Shown here: piece by piece, positions 4,321-6,169 of the stretch | Layout: each line of letters begins with the position of its first letter | Numbering within the stretch: position 1 is the first letter of the stretch | Source of the DNA: an uncultured Clostridia bacterium | GTDB lineage: Bacteria; Bacillota; Clostridia; Christensenellales; CAG-917 | NCBI GenBank assembly: GCA_947174215.1 | Contig: CAMWIB010000067.1 | Coordinates: forward strand, 1 to 6,169 | Length of the DNA stretch: 6,169 bases | Reading direction: 5' to 3' | Made by a program: the position numbers and the translations under genes | Notes under the pieces: model-generated | Seen by the model: only the letters and a program-made list of their open reading frames with translations | The model's database searches: none | What the model was told of the DNA's origin: nothing

Positions 4321-6169
4321 TTATGTATCTTCCTCTTCAAGAGAGTTGTATACTGTTTCCGCATAGTATGCCACTCCCCCGTGTGTGTTTGAACCGATGA
4401 CAATATTCAAATCTGAAAGATTGTAAACGGTTTTCAGTGAAGTGCATTCTCTAAAAGCAGTGTCTTCTATCTCGATTATGCTTTCGGGTATAATTATACT
4501 CGTAATATCACAACGGAAGAATGCTAAGCTCTTAATTCTTTCAACGCTACCGTCCCTTGGAATTACGCTATTTTTACAACCCGCTAACAAGGTTTTGCTT
4601 TCCGTTTCAATAAGGCAGTTGCCAGCGCTGTGATAAACGAGATTTCCATCTTCTACGGTTATAGTTTCAAATTTGTTATATGACAGTGCGTTATTTCCAA
4701 TGCGTGTTACGCTTGCTGGAATAGTTATGCTTGTAAGTTTCGGGCAATTGGCAAATGCATTGGTGCCTATTCTTGTAATACTGTTCGGAATATAAATGCT
4801 TTCAAGCTCGGGGCAATTTGTAAAGCTATTGTCGGCAATTTCCGTCACAGGCAAGCCCTTGTATGTTTCGGGAATGATAGCGCTTGTTATATTTTTACTT
4901 TTTCTTGCAAACACCTTATATCCGAGACCGTTGCTTGTTAAAGTAAGACCTATGGACTCATCAACGTAATCAATATCAAGAGAAGTGTAAAGTTCTTCCG
5001 CATAGTATGCTACTCGGCCGTGTTCGGTAGAGCCGAGCGTAATATTCAAAGATGAGAGATTGTAAACAACCTTCAGTGATGAGCAACCCGCAAAAGCGAA
5101 GTCGCCAATTTCGACTATGCTTTCAGGTATAACTATACTGTTAATATTAGCGCTGACAAATGCATATTTTGCAATTTTTATAACGCTACCGTCATTTGGT
5201 AGAACACTGTTATCGCATCCAGTCAGCAGAGTTTTACTTTCAGTTTCGATAATACAATTTCCGTCACTGTGATAAACAGAATTTCCTTCTTCAACAATTA
5301 AACTTTCCAAACTACTTCTGAGAAATACATTCCTGCCGATATGTGAAACACTTGCTGATATAGTTATGCTTTTCAATTTCTGGCAGTAGCAAAAAGCATT
5401 ATTGCCTATTTTTGTAATGCTATTTGGAATATGCACGCTTTCTAAATTTTTGCAATTTGCAAATCCATTGTCGGCAATCTCCGTTACTGGCAAACCGTTG
5501 TATGTTTCTGGTATCACTATTTTAGTTACCGTTCTGTTTCTAGCATTTACTCGATACTCACTGCTATTGTTAAACAAATTGAACGTCAACACTTCATCGA
5601 TTGGCTCTAATGCACCGCAATTTGAGCAAACTCCGTCCACATAATCGTGTTGGTTGTCCATAATCTCGCTTTTAGTTGAATCGCAAACTAAACAATGATA
5701 AATCTTTAAGCCGTTTTTGTCGCAGTCGGGCTCTATAATGGTTTGACCGTCGTCCCAAACGTGTCCCAATTCGTCGTGGAATTTATATTCTTTGGTTTCA
5801 CACTTAGAGCAGGTACGCACGTCGTATCCGATAGAGGTGCAGGTTGGTTCCTTTACGGTTGTCCACGATGAATAATTGTGTGTACAAACAAACACACGAC
5901 CAAGGTTTACGCTTGTGTTGTTAGTCAAACTTATAATCAGATTGCCCGATGAGTTTATATTTATGCTTACGATACCAACGCCGTCTTTTCCATTGACACC
6001 GTCTTTACCGTTTTGTCCGTCCTTGCCGTTAGTGCCGTTGATACCGTCCTTTCCGTCAACGCCGTCCTTGCCGTTAGTGCCGTTGATACCGTCCTTACCG
6101 TCAACGCCGTCCTTGCCATTAGTGCCGTCAACGCCATCTTTGCCGTCCTTTCCATCTACGCCGCTTATC
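4321..6169 (-). CDS. Large surface-type protein: collagen-like stalk, Cys/His units and BspA-like LRR modules (5' end outside window)
   Basis: The frame is open from the TAA at 4321-4323 to the right edge, so the 615 residues seen are the C-terminal part; a TTG at 5928 is internal, not the start. Numbering from the edge: residues 3-63 are a Gly-X-Y collagen-like tract with 21 consecutive glycine triplets rich in KDG, VDG and TNG. Residues about 64-95 form a beta-rich linker (GVGIVSININSSGNLIISLT, ending in SVNLGRVFV). Residues about 95-190 hold repeated Cys/His units, CTHNYSSW...PTC...TCSKC, GHVWDDG...PDC...HCLVC and HDYVDGVCSNC, resembling zinc ribbons. Residues about 193-615 are two tandem 213-residue leucine-rich-repeat modules of the BspA/LRR_5 type (IPETYxGLPVTEIADN, then IPNSITxIGxNAF). 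Such proteins usually act outside the cell in adhesion or binding. The protein ends at the second module with SLEEEDT: no LPXTG motif or C-terminal membrane segment, so any anchor or signal peptide must be N-terminal, outside the window. The ligand is unknown. Confidence 0.88.
   Translation of the reverse strand, partial: ISGVDGKDGKDGVDGTNGKDGVDGKDGINGTNGKDGVDGKDGINGTNGKDGQNGKDGVNGKDGVGIVSININSSGNLIISLTNNTSVNLGRVFVCTHNYSSWTTVKEPTCTSIGYDVRTCSKCETKEYKFHDELGHVWDDGQTIIEPDCDKNGLKIYHCLVCDSTKSEIMDNQHDYVDGVCSNCGALEPIDEVLTFNLFNNSSEYRVNARNRTVTKIVIPETYNGLPVTEIADNGFANCKNLESVHIPNSITKIGNNAFCYCQKLKSITISASVSHIGRNVFLRSSLESLIVEEGNSVYHSDGNCIIETESKTLLTGCDNSVLPNDGSVIKIAKYAFVSANINSIVIPESIVEIGDFAFAGCSSLKVVYNLSSLNITLGSTEHGRVAYYAEELYTSLDIDYVDESIGLTLTSNGLGYKVFARKSKNITSAIIPETYKGLPVTEIADNSFTNCPELESIYIPNSITRIGTNAFANCPKLTSITIPASVTRIGNNALSYNKFETITVEDGNLVYHSAGNCLIETESKTLLAGCKNSVIPRDGSVERIKSLAFFRCDITSIIIPESIIEIEDTAFRECTSLKTVYNLSDLNIVIGSNTHGGVAYYAETVYNSLEEEDT
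4324..5592 (-). repeat. Tandem duplication of a 639-nt LRR module
   Basis: Two copies of the same 213-residue module lie head to tail, roughly 4954-5592 and 4324-4953. Matching landmarks are offset by exactly 213 codons: IPETYNGLPVTEIADN and IPETYKGLPVTEIADN; VYHSDGNCIIETESKTLL and VYHSAGNCLIETESKTLL; and HGRVAYYAE and HGGVAYYAE. Exact conservation of spacing indicates duplication of a whole module rather than independent growth of single LRRs. Boundaries are approximate. Confidence 0.85.
6016..6105 (-). repeat. Two 45-bp tandem repeats in the collagen-like region
   Basis: Two adjacent 45-nt copies (6061-6105 and 6016-6060) each encode VDGKDGINGTNGKDG. They differ at 2 of 45 bases by my alignment. 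A shorter 9-residue relative (VDGTNGKDG) precedes them at 6106-6132. The tract is a likely site of length change by slippage or recombination. Confidence 0.85.

Noticed and set aside
5928..5928. TTG at 5928 as the start of the LRR gene.
   Set aside because: The same frame stays open upstream through the linker and collagen tract to the window edge, and no ribosome site precedes the TTG.
5967..6155. A minus-strand frame encoding a Thr/Ala/Arg-rich repetitive peptide.
   Set aside because: It is the collagen-like tract read in the wrong frame; the Gly-X-Y frame continues into the LRR protein and is the real one.

Overview
The window looks like chromosomal DNA from an uncultured, probably gut-associated low-to-mid GC Firmicute (class Clostridia). 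This rests on family content: a DnaD-type primosome protein followed by a DnaC/DnaI-type helicase loader, a BspA-like leucine-rich-repeat surface protein with a collagen-like stalk, and strong AGGAG-type ribosome binding sites. No rRNA or tRNA gene was recognised and no genus-level marker is present, so placement below class is not possible by eye.

Layout. Positions 1-1790 (minus strand) carry a two-gene replication operon: a DnaD-domain protein of 481 aa, then 7 nt later the start of a DnaC/DnaI-like loader that runs off the left edge. Its promoter lies at about 1820-1848. A 312-nt divergent intergenic region (1791-2102) holds that promoter, a strong GC-rich hairpin repeat and a plus-strand promoter. 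The plus strand then carries a flavin reductase-like flavoprotein (2103-2570), translationally coupled (TGATG overlap) to a 94-aa clostridial protein of unknown function (2570-2854). After 114 nt comes a membrane-anchored PI-PLC X-domain phosphodiesterase (2969-4015) closed by a good intrinsic terminator. The 305-nt convergent region 4016-4320 holds that terminator, an 87-bp palindromic intergenic repeat and a bidirectional terminator. From 4321 to the right edge, on the minus strand, lies the C-terminal 615 residues of a large putative surface protein: collagen-like Gly-X-Y repeats, a beta-rich linker, Cys/His zinc-ribbon-like units, and two tandem 213-residue leucine-rich-repeat modules.

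How the genes relate. The DnaD and DnaC-like genes form a coherent helicase-loading pair. The flavin reductase and the 94-aa protein form a second small operon with no evident link to replication. The PI-PLC-like enzyme and the LRR protein are convergent, separately terminated units, both plausibly at the cell surface; nothing shows that they cooperate. I see no defence system, CRISPR array, prophage or integrase. The most notable structures are a shared GC-rich intergenic repeat core present in both large intergenic regions, four successive DnaD-like helical modules in one protein, and the internally duplicated LRR/collagen protein.
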